64,000 nt of DNA from Pseudooceanicola aestuarii. Lineage in GTDB: Bacteria > Pseudomonadota > Alphaproteobacteria > Rhodobacterales > Rhodobacteraceae. The stretch lies in assembly GCF_010614805.1 (NCBI RefSeq), contig NZ_JAAFZC010000003.1, positions 124,001 to 188,000 of the forward strand. Reading direction: 5' to 3'. The translations under genes were made by a program, and so were the position numbers. This document shows positions 52,422 to 60,846 of the stretch, piece after piece (the stretch's first letter is position 1; each line of letters begins with the position of its first letter). The notes beneath the pieces are model-generated. The model was not told the origin of the DNA. It searched no databases and was given only the letters and a program-made list of their open reading frames with translations.

Positions 52422-53207
52422 TCACTTGATCTGGTTGGCGGCGGACATCATCTGATCCGCCGTCTCGATCGCCTTGGAGTTCATCTCGTAGGCGCGCTGC
52501 GCGACGATCAGGTCGGTGATCTGGCTGATGATGTTGACGTTCGAGCTTTCCAGATAGCCCTGGCGCAGGATGCCCACCCCCGGTTCTCCCGGTACGGCGG
52601 CGATGGGATCGCCCGAGGCCACGGTGGACTGGAGCAGGTTGTTGCCGATAGGCCGCATCCCGGCATCGTTGACAAAGGTCGACAGGGTCAGTTGCCCGAC
52701 CTCCACCGGGATCGGCTCGTCCTCCACGTAGGCAGAGACGATGCCGGTCTCGCTGACTTCTACCCGTGTGGTATTGTCGGGCAGGACGATGCCGGGGTCG
52801 ATCTCGTAGCCCTGTTCGTTGACGATCTGCCCCTCCGGCGACAGGCGCAGCGACCCGTCGCGGGTGTAGGCCTGGCCACCCTCCGGCAGGTTGACGGCAA
52901 AGTAGCCACGCCCGTCGACCGCCAGGTCCAGCTGGTTTTCCGTCTGCACCAGCCCGCCCTGGGTGTTCAGCCGCACGGTGCCCGCCGTGCGCACGCCCAT
53001 GCCGACATCGATGCCGGTGGGGCGGGTGGTGCCCTCCTGCGCGGTCAGGGCGCCCTCCCGCGCCATATTCTCGTAGATCAGGTCGGTAAAGGATGCGCGG
53101 CTGGATTTGAACCCGGTGGTGTTGGCATTCGCGATGTTGTTGGAAATCACGTCCACATTCGTTTGCTGCGCCATCATGCCGGTGGCGGCGATGCCCAATG
53201 CCTTCAT
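52422..53207 (-). CDS. flgG: Flagellar distal rod protein FlgG
   Basis: This 261-residue rod/hook-family protein has the N-terminal heptad stretch MKALGIAATGMMAQQTNVDVISNNIANANTTGFK, internal QAYTRDGSLRLSPEGQIVNEQGYEI, and a C-terminal helix EMNSKAIETADQMMSAANQIK. Length and motifs match FlgG. It is the second gene of the flgF-flgG-flgA-flgH operon. Confidence 0.95.
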   Translation of the reverse strand: MKALGIAATGMMAQQTNVDVISNNIANANTTGFKSSRASFTDLIYENMAREGALTAQEGTTRPTGIDVGMGVRTAGTVRLNTQGGLVQTENQLDLAVDGRGYFAVNLPEGGQAYTRDGSLRLSPEGQIVNEQGYEIDPGIVLPDNTTRVEVSETGIVSAYVEDEPIPVEVGQLTLSTFVNDAGMRPIGNNLLQSTVASGDPIAAVPGEPGVGILRQGYLESSNVNIISQITDLIVAQRAYEMNSKAIETADQMMSAANQIK

Positions 53208-53236
53208 GTCCTGTCCCCTTGCCCCTGGCTGCTGTG

Positions 53237-53989
53237 TCAGAAGCTGGGCCGTCCGATACGGCTCAGCATGTCTTTTCTCAGGTCGTCTTCGGACGACATC
53301 AGGTTCACCGCCCGTTGATACGCCTGCTGCGTCGCGACAAGGCGCGTCACCTCGGTGATCGCCTCGACATTGCTGGATTCGATGCTGCCTTGGATGAACT
53401 GGGTCTCGGCGTCGGGCAGGGCCGCGGCGTCCTGATCCGCCGGCGGCACCAGCAGGCCGCCGCCGATCCGCTCAAAGCTCTGGATCTGCGGCAGGTCAAA
53501 GGCACCCAGCTGCGCCAGCACCCCCGCGCCCGGGCTGGAGATGGTGCCATCCGCCGAAATGGTCAGTGTGCCGCCAATATCGGGGGGCAGGGCGATGGGA
53601 CCCCCGGCCGCGTCCAGCACCTGCGCGCCGCTTTGCGTGACCAGCCGCCCCTGCGCGTCCAGCACAAAGCCGCCGTCGCGGCCATAGGCGGTCTGCCCCT
53701 CGGCGGTGCGATAGCCGAACCAGCCGGTGCCGTTCAGCGCCACGTCCAACGGGTTGTCGGTGCGCACCAGCGCCCCCTGCCGGCGATCGACATAAGAGCC
53801 GCGATCCAGCACGTAATTGGTGCCGCCATCCTCGGCCGTGCCGGATTCGGGTTGCAGGTAGCTTTCGAACAGTACCCGCTCGGCCTTGAAACCGCTGGAA
53901 TTGACATTGGCCAGGTTGTTGGCCGTGACATCCAGCTGCCGTTCCAGCGCCGTGAGCAATGACAGAGAGACGTAGGCGGAATTATCCAT
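53237..53989 (-). CDS. flgF: Flagellar proximal rod protein FlgF
   Basis: This 250-residue rod protein has SLLTALERQLDVTANNLANVNSSGFKAERVLFESY and the C-terminal VEAITEVTRLVATQQAYQRAVNLMSSEDDLRKDMLSR. It precedes flgG and is the first gene of the minus-strand rod/ring operon. It is divergent from the TPR gene at 54089, with a 99-base gap holding a CAAGNAT-type array. Confidence 0.93.
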   Translation of the reverse strand: MDNSAYVSLSLLTALERQLDVTANNLANVNSSGFKAERVLFESYLQPESGTAEDGGTNYVLDRGSYVDRRQGALVRTDNPLDVALNGTGWFGYRTAEGQTAYGRDGGFVLDAQGRLVTQSGAQVLDAAGGPIALPPDIGGTLTISADGTISSPGAGVLAQLGAFDLPQIQSFERIGGGLLVPPADQDAAALPDAETQFIQGSIESSNVEAITEVTRLVATQQAYQRAVNLMSSEDDLRKDMLSRIGRPSF

Positions 53990-54050
53990 GCGACCCTACG
54001 GGAAACAACCCGTTTTTGTGGTGAGTTCTTGTGTATTATGAGAAATGGGG

Positions 54051-54077
54051 TAAGAATTAGCAAGTATAAACATGAAT
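54051..54077 (+). promoter_or_regulatory. Phased CAAGNAT-type array between flgF and the TPR gene
   Basis: TAAGAAT (54051), CAAGTAT (54061) and CATGAAT (54071) are spaced 10 bases apart; one matches CAAGNAT and two differ by one base. They end 12 bases before the start at 54089. The array resembles those at 39654 and 60733. No CtrA-type box was found in this gap. Confidence 0.42.
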
Positions 54078-54088
54078 TCAGGTTTAGC

Positions 54089-55951
54089 ATGGCGCGTTAT
54101 CCTTCATGGCGGCTTCGGGCCGGGGCGGGAACCTTGCTGCTGCTGCTTGTGGTAGCCGGCCCGTCACAGGCAGAGCATCCGCCACACATGACCCCTGCCG
54201 TCGATCTGCGCCCTCAGGGGCCCGAGCGGATCCGACCCGGCGTCTTCAGCCCCGACCCGCCTGAACTGTATCTGTTCCAATCCGTCCGTCCGCCTTTTCT
54301 GGAAGAGCGGCGCAAGCTGATCGCCCGGCTGCGCGTGCCGGGGCAGGGGGTCGCGGCGCAGGCCCGCGCCGTCACCGATCTGGCGGAGCTGCACCTGGCC
54401 CATGCCATGGCGCCGGAGGGGCTGTCGTTGCTGGCCTCCTTGCAGGGGGCCGACCTGCCGCCGGCGCATCGCCTGCGCGCCGCCGCGCTGGAACTGGCTC
54501 TGGGGCTGGTGGATCGTCGAGACCGACCGCTGACCGACCGCGCCGCCGCGCTGCTGGGTCCGGCCCATGTGGGTTGGGCGGATCAGCCGCTGTTTCTGGC
54601 GCTGTGGCACCTGCGGCATGGGGAGATCGACCAGGCCGCGCCGATCCTGCCCGACGCGGTCCAGCGGTTGGCGCGGTTCCCGCGCGCGGTGCAGGCGCGG
54701 TTCCTGCCGGAGCTGCTGGAATGCGCTGTGACCAGCCGGCAATGGCGGCTGGCCCGCGACTTGGCCGCGGCCTTTGACAGCTATCCGGCCCTGCGTGACG
54801 GCACCGCCTATCACCTGCTGCTGGGTCGCGTGGCAGAGCAGAACGGCGATCTGCTGGGCGCTTTCGACAGCTATGCCCGCGCGATGGACGGGCGCGACCT
54901 GTGGGCGCATCGGGCGCGGCGCGCGATGGTGGACCTTGGCCTGCGCAGCGAAACCCTGCCGGTGGCAGAGGCGATCACACTCTATACGCAGGAATCGCGG
55001 ATGTGGCGCGGCGACGGGCAGGAGCGGCAGGTGCTGGATGCCCTTGCCACGCTGCAAATGATCGACGGGCGTACGGTGGAGGCGCTGGAAACCTACGGTC
55101 GGCTGATCGCCACCCATCCCGGCACCGCGCAGAGCCGCGCCGCCACGCAAAAAGCGCATCGTTTGATGGAGGTTCTCTATGCCGACGGCGCGGCCGGGCG
55201 GATGCCGCTGGGGGCGTTCATGGCCGCGCATCGCCGGGCGGAACGGATCTTTCGCTTTGATCCTGTCTTTTCCCGCATGGGAGAGGTTTTTGCCGATACG
55301 TTTCTTGCCGCCGGGGCGACGGGGGTCGCGGCGCGGGAATATTCGGTGCTGACCGATTACCTGATCGTGACGCAGGACCTGGGGCTGGACCCCTCACCGC
55401 CCGAGCGGATGGCGGGGCTGAAGCTGAAGGAGGCGCAGGCCTTGCTGAACGGCGGGCGCTTTGCCGAATTGGGGCAGCTGCTGGCCAGCGGGATCACCAC
55501 CGACAGTCCCGGCCTGCATCGCCAACACCAGACCCTGGCCGCGCGCTATTTCGAGGAAACGGGCCAGCGCCCCGATATCCTGACCGACGTCGCCGACGCG
55601 CCCCTGCCGGTGCAGCGGGTCCGCGCGCGGTCGCTGTTCGAACAGGCGGATTGGGCGGCGGCGCGCGACGCCTATGTCGTGCTGTGGGATCAGCAGGGCG
55701 TCGCGATGGCCCCGCAGGACGCGATCAAGCTGTTGCTGGCCGCCTATCGCAGCGGCGACCTGGCGCTGACCGCGCGCACCGCCACGGCCTTTCCCGACGT
55801 GACGGACCTGCCCGGCTGGGCGGAGATCGCGCAGGGGCTGACCACGCAGGCGCCCGACCTCTGGCCGCTAAGCGAGGACCTCGCCCGGGCCCGGATGGAC
55901 AACGCCCGCCAGGCCCTGGATCGCCTGCCTGATGCCGCCGCTCGGCCCTGA
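54089..55951 (+). CDS. Exported TPR-rich protein of the flagellar locus
   Basis: The ATG at 54089 gives a 620-residue protein with a signal peptide (WRLRAGAGTLLLLLVVAGPSQA). It is composed mostly of helical repeats of TPR type, for example VTDLAELHLAHAMAPEGLSLLASLQG and LLGRVAEQNGDLLGAFDSYARAMDG. No catalytic motif is seen. It lies between the rod/ring operon and flgE and probably acts in the periplasm during rod or ring assembly. A named family was not recognised. Confidence 0.78.
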   Translation: MARYPSWRLRAGAGTLLLLLVVAGPSQAEHPPHMTPAVDLRPQGPERIRPGVFSPDPPELYLFQSVRPPFLEERRKLIARLRVPGQGVAAQARAVTDLAELHLAHAMAPEGLSLLASLQGADLPPAHRLRAAALELALGLVDRRDRPLTDRAAALLGPAHVGWADQPLFLALWHLRHGEIDQAAPILPDAVQRLARFPRAVQARFLPELLECAVTSRQWRLARDLAAAFDSYPALRDGTAYHLLLGRVAEQNGDLLGAFDSYARAMDGRDLWAHRARRAMVDLGLRSETLPVAEAITLYTQESRMWRGDGQERQVLDALATLQMIDGRTVEALETYGRLIATHPGTAQSRAATQKAHRLMEVLYADGAAGRMPLGAFMAAHRRAERIFRFDPVFSRMGEVFADTFLAAGATGVAAREYSVLTDYLIVTQDLGLDPSPPERMAGLKLKEAQALLNGGRFAELGQLLASGITTDSPGLHRQHQTLAARYFEETGQRPDILTDVADAPLPVQRVRARSLFEQADWAAARDAYVVLWDQQGVAMAPQDAIKLLLAAYRSGDLALTARTATAFPDVTDLPGWAEIAQGLTTQAPDLWPLSEDLARARMDNARQALDRLPDAAARP

Positions 55952-56052
55952 ATCGGGCCGGGGCGCGCTGACCGGCGCGGATCGCAAGTGCCGGGGGGTC
56001 GAAAATCTTGCATGTTCTTGGCCGGTTCATGGCTGCCACAAAATTGCCAATT

Positions 56053-56068
56053 TTAAACATGGTTTAAT
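56053..56068 (+). promoter_or_regulatory. CtrA-type box upstream of flgE
   Basis: TTAA (56053-56056), 7 bases and TTAAT (56064-56068) fit the CtrA consensus TTAA-N7-TTAAC except for the last base. It lies 61-76 bases before the flgE start, in the 177-base gap after the TPR gene, which holds no other gene. Confidence 0.6.
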
Positions 56069-56128
56069 CTACACGCACTACTTGCAGCCTGAGCACGACT
56101 CGAACAACAACGTGACAGCGAGGCAGAG

Positions 56129-57427
56129 ATGAGCATTTCCAACGCGATGGCATCGGGCGTCAGCGGCCTGCTGGCGAATTCCACGGCGGTTGAACGGATT
56201 TCCTACAATATCGCCAACGCGGATACCGCGGGCTATCGCCGCAGCTTTGCGCAGATGGTGACGTCGGGCGCGGTGGCGGCGGGGGCGTCCTCTACCGGGG
56301 TGACGACGAACATCGCCCATGCCAACAGCGACGACGGCAGTTTCCAGTCCACGTCGACGGTCTCGAACCTGTCCATCGGCGGCAACGGGTTCTTTGTCGT
56401 GAACCGCAACATCAGCGAGAATTCGACCTCTCCCAACCTGATGACGCGGGTCGGCAGCTTCGAGCCTGACGACAACGGCTTCCTGCGCAACGCGGCCGGA
56501 TATTACCTGCTGGGCTTTGAATACGACAGCAACGGATCGCTGGGCGCGGTGGACCGGTCCAGCTTCGAGGATCTGGTGCCGATCAACGTGTCCAACCGCA
56601 CGATCAGCGGCAGCGCCACATCCGAGGTGACGATGACGGGCAATCTGCCCTCGCAGGAGACGGGGTTGGCGACGCCGGGCGATCCGTTCGTCTCCTCGCT
56701 GGAATATTATTCGCCTCTGGGAGAGGCGAACCGCCTGTCCTTCTCCTGGCAACCGACCGCCAATGCCAATGAATGGGAGGTCACGGTCTCTGACGCGACC
56801 ACCGATTACGGCACCATGACCATGTCCTTCCACGACAGCGGCGCGCTGGCCGGTGCGCCGGCGACCTATGGCGCGGGCACCAGCCTGGCCACCGCCCCCG
56901 CGGCCTTTGTCTTTGATCCGGCGACGGGCATGATGGAACTGACGATCGACAACGGCACCACGCCGCAGGTCGTGCAGATCGCCCTGGGGGAGCCGGACAG
57001 CTTTGACGGGCTGACCCAGTTCGCCGGCGATTTCACCCCGTTGAACGCCGATGTGGACGGCGCCCAGAGCGGCGCGCTGACCCGCGTGGAATTCGACGAG
57101 TTCGGCGATGTCTGGGGGATCTTCGACAACGGCACCCGTCAGACGCTGTATTCCATCCCGCTGGGCACGGTGTCGAACCCCAACGGCCTGGCCACCAGCG
57201 ACAATTCCGTCTTTGGCCTGTCCGCCGATTCCGGCGATCTTTACCTTGCGCGGCCCGGCACGGGCGATGCGGGGGTGATCAATTCCGGCGGCGTCGAAAG
57301 CTCCAACGTCGATATTGCCGAGGAGCTGACCAGCCTGATCCAGCGGCAGCGGGCCTATTCTTCCAACGCCAAGATCATCACCACCGCCGACGAGATGCTG
57401 GACGAGACGCTGCGCCTGAAGCGCTGA
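56129..57427 (+). CDS. flgE: Flagellar hook protein FlgE
   Basis: This 432-residue hook protein has the N-terminal NAMASGVSGLLANSTAVERISYNIANADTAGYRRSF, a FlgE-type core with GNLPSQETGLATPGDPF and the C-terminal ESSNVDIAEELTSLIQRQRAYSSNAKIITTADEMLDETLRLKR. It builds the hook capped by FlgD. It leads the flgE-flgK-flgL operon, with a CtrA-type box upstream. Confidence 0.94.
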   Translation: MSISNAMASGVSGLLANSTAVERISYNIANADTAGYRRSFAQMVTSGAVAAGASSTGVTTNIAHANSDDGSFQSTSTVSNLSIGGNGFFVVNRNISENSTSPNLMTRVGSFEPDDNGFLRNAAGYYLLGFEYDSNGSLGAVDRSSFEDLVPINVSNRTISGSATSEVTMTGNLPSQETGLATPGDPFVSSLEYYSPLGEANRLSFSWQPTANANEWEVTVSDATTDYGTMTMSFHDSGALAGAPATYGAGTSLATAPAAFVFDPATGMMELTIDNGTTPQVVQIALGEPDSFDGLTQFAGDFTPLNADVDGAQSGALTRVEFDEFGDVWGIFDNGTRQTLYSIPLGTVSNPNGLATSDNSVFGLSADSGDLYLARPGTGDAGVINSGGVESSNVDIAEELTSLIQRQRAYSSNAKIITTADEMLDETLRLKR

Positions 57428-57454
57428 TCCATGACCTGACCGGGAAGCCCGAGG

Positions 57455-58867
57455 ATGAGCCTGACCTCTGCCATGAACGCCGCCCGCAGCGGGCTGGATT
57501 ACACCAGCCGCTGGGCGCAGACCAGCGCGTCCAACATCGCCAATGCCAACAACGAGGGCTATGCCCGCCGGGGCATCAGCGTGGTGACCACGGAAATGGG
57601 AGAGCCGCGCGTCTCGGAGACGTGGCGCGCGGTCGATGCCTCCATGGATCGACTCTACCGGACAGAGGTGGCGCGGGCCGCGCGGCAGGACAGCGTTGCG
57701 TCGGGGTTGCAGATGTATGCCACCGTCCTGGGCGATCCCGGTGCCGAAGACAGCATCATGGGCCGGTTCACCGAACTGGGCACCGCTCTGTCGCTGCTGT
57801 CCGTCTCGCCGGGGGATGCGGCGTTGCAACAGGGTGTGGTGACCAATGCCGAATTGCTGGCCGGGTCGCTGAACCGGGCCAATTCCGCCCTGGGCGAAGC
57901 CCGGCACTCCGCGAACCTTGCCATCCAGACCGATCTGGACAGCGCCAATGCCACCCTGTCGCAGCTGGCCGAACTGAACCGCCGCATCGGCCTTGAACCG
58001 GAGCAGAGCGATTTCCGCCTCTCGCTCGAAGACCAGATGAGCCAGGCGTTGGACGCGCTGGCGCCGCTGATGGATTTCACCGTTCAGACCGATGGCAGTG
58101 GCCGGATGACCCTGTTTGCCAGCGGCGGAGCGCCGTTGCTGGAGGGGTCCGACCCGCAGCTGCTGCGGTTCGATGCCGGCAGCGGCACGCTGATGGCCGG
58201 CACGCGCGACATCACACCCGGCGCCGAGGGCGCGCGCGGGATTTCCGAAGGCTCTCTGACCGGCGGGATCGAATTGTTCAACACCGTGTTGCCGCAGATG
58301 CAGGACCAGCTGGACCAGATCGCCGCCGGGCTGATCACCGGGTTCGAGACGGCGGATGCCAGCCTGGCCGCGGGAGAGGCAGGGCTGTTCACCGATGCCG
58401 GGTCCGCCCTGGCCGTGCTCCATGGCACCGGCCTGGCGGGCCGCATCGCGGTCAATGCCGCGCTGGTGCCCGAGCAGGGTGGCGCGGTCTGGCGCATTCG
58501 CGACGGGCTGTCCGCCACCACCGCCGGCGCGTCGGGCGACAGTACGCAGGTTCTGGCCTTCGCGCAGATGCTGGATGGCGACATGTCCTTTGATCCGTCC
58601 GCCGGGCTGACCGATACCGCCGCGCTTGGCGATTACATCGCCCTGATGACCGCCAGCCAGCAGGACACCCGCGCCCGCGCCGAAACCGCGCGCGACAGTT
58701 TCGCCGCAGGGGCCGATACGATCCAGGCCACGCGGATGGGGTTCATGGGTGTGAACATCGACGACGAGTTGCAGCAGCTTCTGGCGATCGAACAGGCCTA
58801 TGGCGCCAATTCGCGGGTGTTGTCCGTCGCCTCCGAGATGATCGACACCCTTTTGGCCGCGTTCTGA
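57455..58867 (+). CDS. flgK: Flagellar hook-filament junction protein FlgK
   Basis: This 470-residue hook-associated protein 1 begins SLTSAMNAARSGLDYTSRWAQTSASNIANANNEGYARRG and ends MGVNIDDELQQLLAIEQAYGANSRVLSVASEMIDTLLAAF, both FlgK signatures. It forms the first junction ring between hook and filament. It lies 27 bases after flgE and 10 bases before flgL. Confidence 0.94.
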   Translation: MSLTSAMNAARSGLDYTSRWAQTSASNIANANNEGYARRGISVVTTEMGEPRVSETWRAVDASMDRLYRTEVARAARQDSVASGLQMYATVLGDPGAEDSIMGRFTELGTALSLLSVSPGDAALQQGVVTNAELLAGSLNRANSALGEARHSANLAIQTDLDSANATLSQLAELNRRIGLEPEQSDFRLSLEDQMSQALDALAPLMDFTVQTDGSGRMTLFASGGAPLLEGSDPQLLRFDAGSGTLMAGTRDITPGAEGARGISEGSLTGGIELFNTVLPQMQDQLDQIAAGLITGFETADASLAAGEAGLFTDAGSALAVLHGTGLAGRIAVNAALVPEQGGAVWRIRDGLSATTAGASGDSTQVLAFAQMLDGDMSFDPSAGLTDTAALGDYIALMTASQQDTRARAETARDSFAAGADTIQATRMGFMGVNIDDELQQLLAIEQAYGANSRVLSVASEMIDTLLAAF

Positions 58868-58877
58868 GGAGACCGCA

Positions 58878-59942
58878 GTGATTTCCCTGACCCGCAGCTA
58901 TTCGTCGCTATTCAGTTCGTACCAGCGCCGGCAGACGATTTCCGACCTGACGCAGCAGATGAACGCGGCGCAGCACGAAGTCTCCACCGGGATGAAATCC
59001 GATGTCTACAAGTCGCTGGGGATGGGCGCGGCCGAAACACTGAGCCTGCGCGCCAGCATGGCCCGCGAAGCGGCGCAGATCGACGCGAACGCGCTGCTGA
59101 ACAATCGGCTGGAGACGACGGCCGGCGCGCTTGGTTCCATCCGCGACAGCGTGGCGGAGGTGCTGGAGCTGGGGCTGGCCAACCGCTCCGCGCCCCTGGG
59201 CACCGCCGCCGGATTGCAGGAGGCCGCGCGGGCCGCATTGGAATCGGTGATCGCCCAGGCCAACGGATCCCATGCCGGCATGCCCCTGTTCGCCGGGGCC
59301 GAAGGGACATCCCGGGCGCTACAGCCGTGGAACACCGCCAATCCCGACACCGGGCTGGCGCCGGCTGACGTGCTGGCGGGGATCCTGTCCGGCGGGCTGG
59401 CCAGCGGCGCGGATGCCAGCGCGCGCGTGGCGGAAATCGCGGCGGTCTTCGACGGTACCGCGACCGATCCCGCCACCGATTTCGAGGCGACGTTCTACAA
59501 TGGCAGCACCGGCGCGACGCCACGCCTGCAGGCGCTGGTGGGCGATGATACGGTGCTGAGCTACGGGGTTCAGGCCAATGACGATGCGTTCCGCGACGTG
59601 ATCCGGGGTCTGTCGATGCTGGCTTCGACCGATGCGGCCACGATTTCCGACCCGACCGCCTATGACACCTGGGTCGGTGCCGCCGTCGATGCGCTGAGCG
59701 CCGGGACACAGGGCCTGTTGTCCGCCGAGACGGCCCTGGGCAGCCAGATGGCCCTGATCGAGGATGCGAACCAGCGCTTTGCCGACCGGATCGATCTGTA
59801 CAACCTGCGGATCCTGGATCTGGAGGGGGTGGACGAATACGAAGCGGCGACCCGGCTGTCCAACCTGGGTACCCAGTTGCAGGCCAGCTATGCCGTCTCA
59901 GCCCAGCTGTCGCAGCTGAGCTTCCTGAATTTCATGCCGTGA
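58878..59942 (+). CDS. flgL: Flagellar hook-filament junction protein FlgL
   Basis: The GTG at 58878 follows GAGGAG. The 354-residue flagellin-like protein has QRRQTISDLTQQMNAAQHEVSTGMKSDVYKSLGMGAAETL and the C-terminal NLGTQLQASYAVSAQLSQLSFLNFMP. It forms the second junction ring. Its last 45 bases overlap, on the opposite strand, the end of the regulator gene. Confidence 0.93.
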   Translation: MISLTRSYSSLFSSYQRRQTISDLTQQMNAAQHEVSTGMKSDVYKSLGMGAAETLSLRASMAREAAQIDANALLNNRLETTAGALGSIRDSVAEVLELGLANRSAPLGTAAGLQEAARAALESVIAQANGSHAGMPLFAGAEGTSRALQPWNTANPDTGLAPADVLAGILSGGLASGADASARVAEIAAVFDGTATDPATDFEATFYNGSTGATPRLQALVGDDTVLSYGVQANDDAFRDVIRGLSMLASTDAATISDPTAYDTWVGAAVDALSAGTQGLLSAETALGSQMALIEDANQRFADRIDLYNLRILDLEGVDEYEAATRLSNLGTQLQASYAVSAQLSQLSFLNFMP

Positions 59943-60665
59943 GGCACTGACCGCGCGCAGATGCGAGGGGGCGGAGGTCTCCGCGACCTCGGGGGTCAGC
60001 CGGTAGCCACGGCCGCGGATCGTCTGGATATGCGGATCTCCGGTATGGGTCATTTCCTCGATCTTCTTGCGGATGCGGCAGATGTAGACGTCGATCACCT
60101 TGTCGAAAGGCTGCGTCTCCACCATGCCGTAGACCGCATCGTAGATCGACGCCTTTGACACGATCTGCGGCGCGGCCAGGGCGATCTGCTGGAAAATCGC
60201 CAGCTCGCGCTGCGACAGCTTCAGTTGCTGACCGGCGACATCCGGGTCGCGCCCGTCGAAATAGGCGGTAACCTCGCCAATCCGGACGGAACCGGAGGCA
60301 TGGCCGTGGAACCGCCGGGTGATGGCGTTGACGCGGGCGCGCAGCTCCACCCCCGTCAGCGGGCCGACCAGGTCGTCATCCGCGCCCGCATCCAGCACGG
60401 CGGCAGAGGCTTCGGGATCGCGGGCGCGGCGCAGCACCAGGATCGGATTGGTGCAGCCGGTCTGGCGCAGCCGCAGGATCCGGGACACCAGGTCGGGGGC
60501 CTGCGGCAACAGGATCGGACGGTCTGTCCCGCCGCCGTCGATCAGATCCAGCTGCCGGTCGAAGAAATCATCCCCGACCCGGACAACCTGCCATTGCGCG
60601 GCGTCGAGATCCGCAAGCAGACCTTGCAAAGATGCCGATCGTGTCTCGTACAGGTAGATGTACAA
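59898..60665 (-). CDS. CtrA/FtcR-like OmpR-family regulator with degenerate receiver
   Basis: A TTG at 60665 preceded by AGGGG is proposed as start (LYIYLYETRS); the frame is open upstream to 60749. The product of about 255 residues has an N-terminal receiver-like domain and a C-terminal winged helix LKLSQRELAIFQQIALAAPQIVSKASIYDAVYG plus DVYICRIRKKI and IRGRGYRLTPE. The receiver lacks the phospho-acceptor aspartate (the strand reads RPILLPQAPDL), the switch Thr/Ser (LVLRRAR) and the lysine (DDDLVGPL), so it is probably phosphorylation-independent, like flagellar master regulators of the FtcR type. It stands between flgL and flgI. Confidence 0.82.
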   Translation of the reverse strand: MYIYLYETRSASLQGLLADLDAAQWQVVRVGDDFFDRQLDLIDGGGTDRPILLPQAPDLVSRILRLRQTGCTNPILVLRRARDPEASAAVLDAGADDDLVGPLTGVELRARVNAITRRFHGHASGSVRIGEVTAYFDGRDPDVAGQQLKLSQRELAIFQQIALAAPQIVSKASIYDAVYGMVETQPFDKVIDVYICRIRKKIEEMTHTGDPHIQTIRGRGYRLTPEVAETSAPSHLRAVSASRHEIQEAQLRQLG

Positions 60666-60732
60666 CTCCGGTCCCCTTGTCGGATTGTCCGGTGCATATC
60701 CACCGCAACGATGTCCATGATCCGTGCAAAGA

Positions 60733-60760
60733 CAAGTATAGTCAAGCATTGAGCAAGAAT
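60733..60760 (+). promoter_or_regulatory. Phased CAAGNAT array between the regulator gene and flgI
   Basis: Three exact matches, CAAGTAT (60733), CAAGCAT (60743) and CAAGAAT (60754), are spaced 10 and 11 bases apart. They lie 68 bases upstream of the regulator start and 87 bases upstream of flgI, next to a CtrA-type box. Direct heptamers every 10-11 bases are the usual target of OmpR-family winged helices. Confidence 0.58.
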
Positions 60761-60766
60761 TACATG

Positions 60767-60782
60767 GTTAAACGAATTTTAA
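60767..60782 (-). promoter_or_regulatory. CtrA-type box upstream of flgI
   Basis: On the minus strand this reads TTAA, 7 bases, TTAAC, an exact match to the CtrA consensus; on the plus strand GTTAA (60767-60771) and TTAA (60779-60782). It lies 65-80 bases before flgI in a gap of 181 bases shared with the divergent regulator gene. Confidence 0.68.
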
Positions 60783-60846
60783 TCATTGCGCGATTTCCGA
60801 CCGCGCTGGTAGAATGCCAAGAACAATACCCAAGGAGAGTCCTTAC

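Noticed and set aside
56078..58423. A 781-residue open frame on the minus strand opposite flgE and flgK
   Set aside because: FlgE and FlgK are unambiguous on the plus strand, and the antisense frame shows no protein-like pattern.
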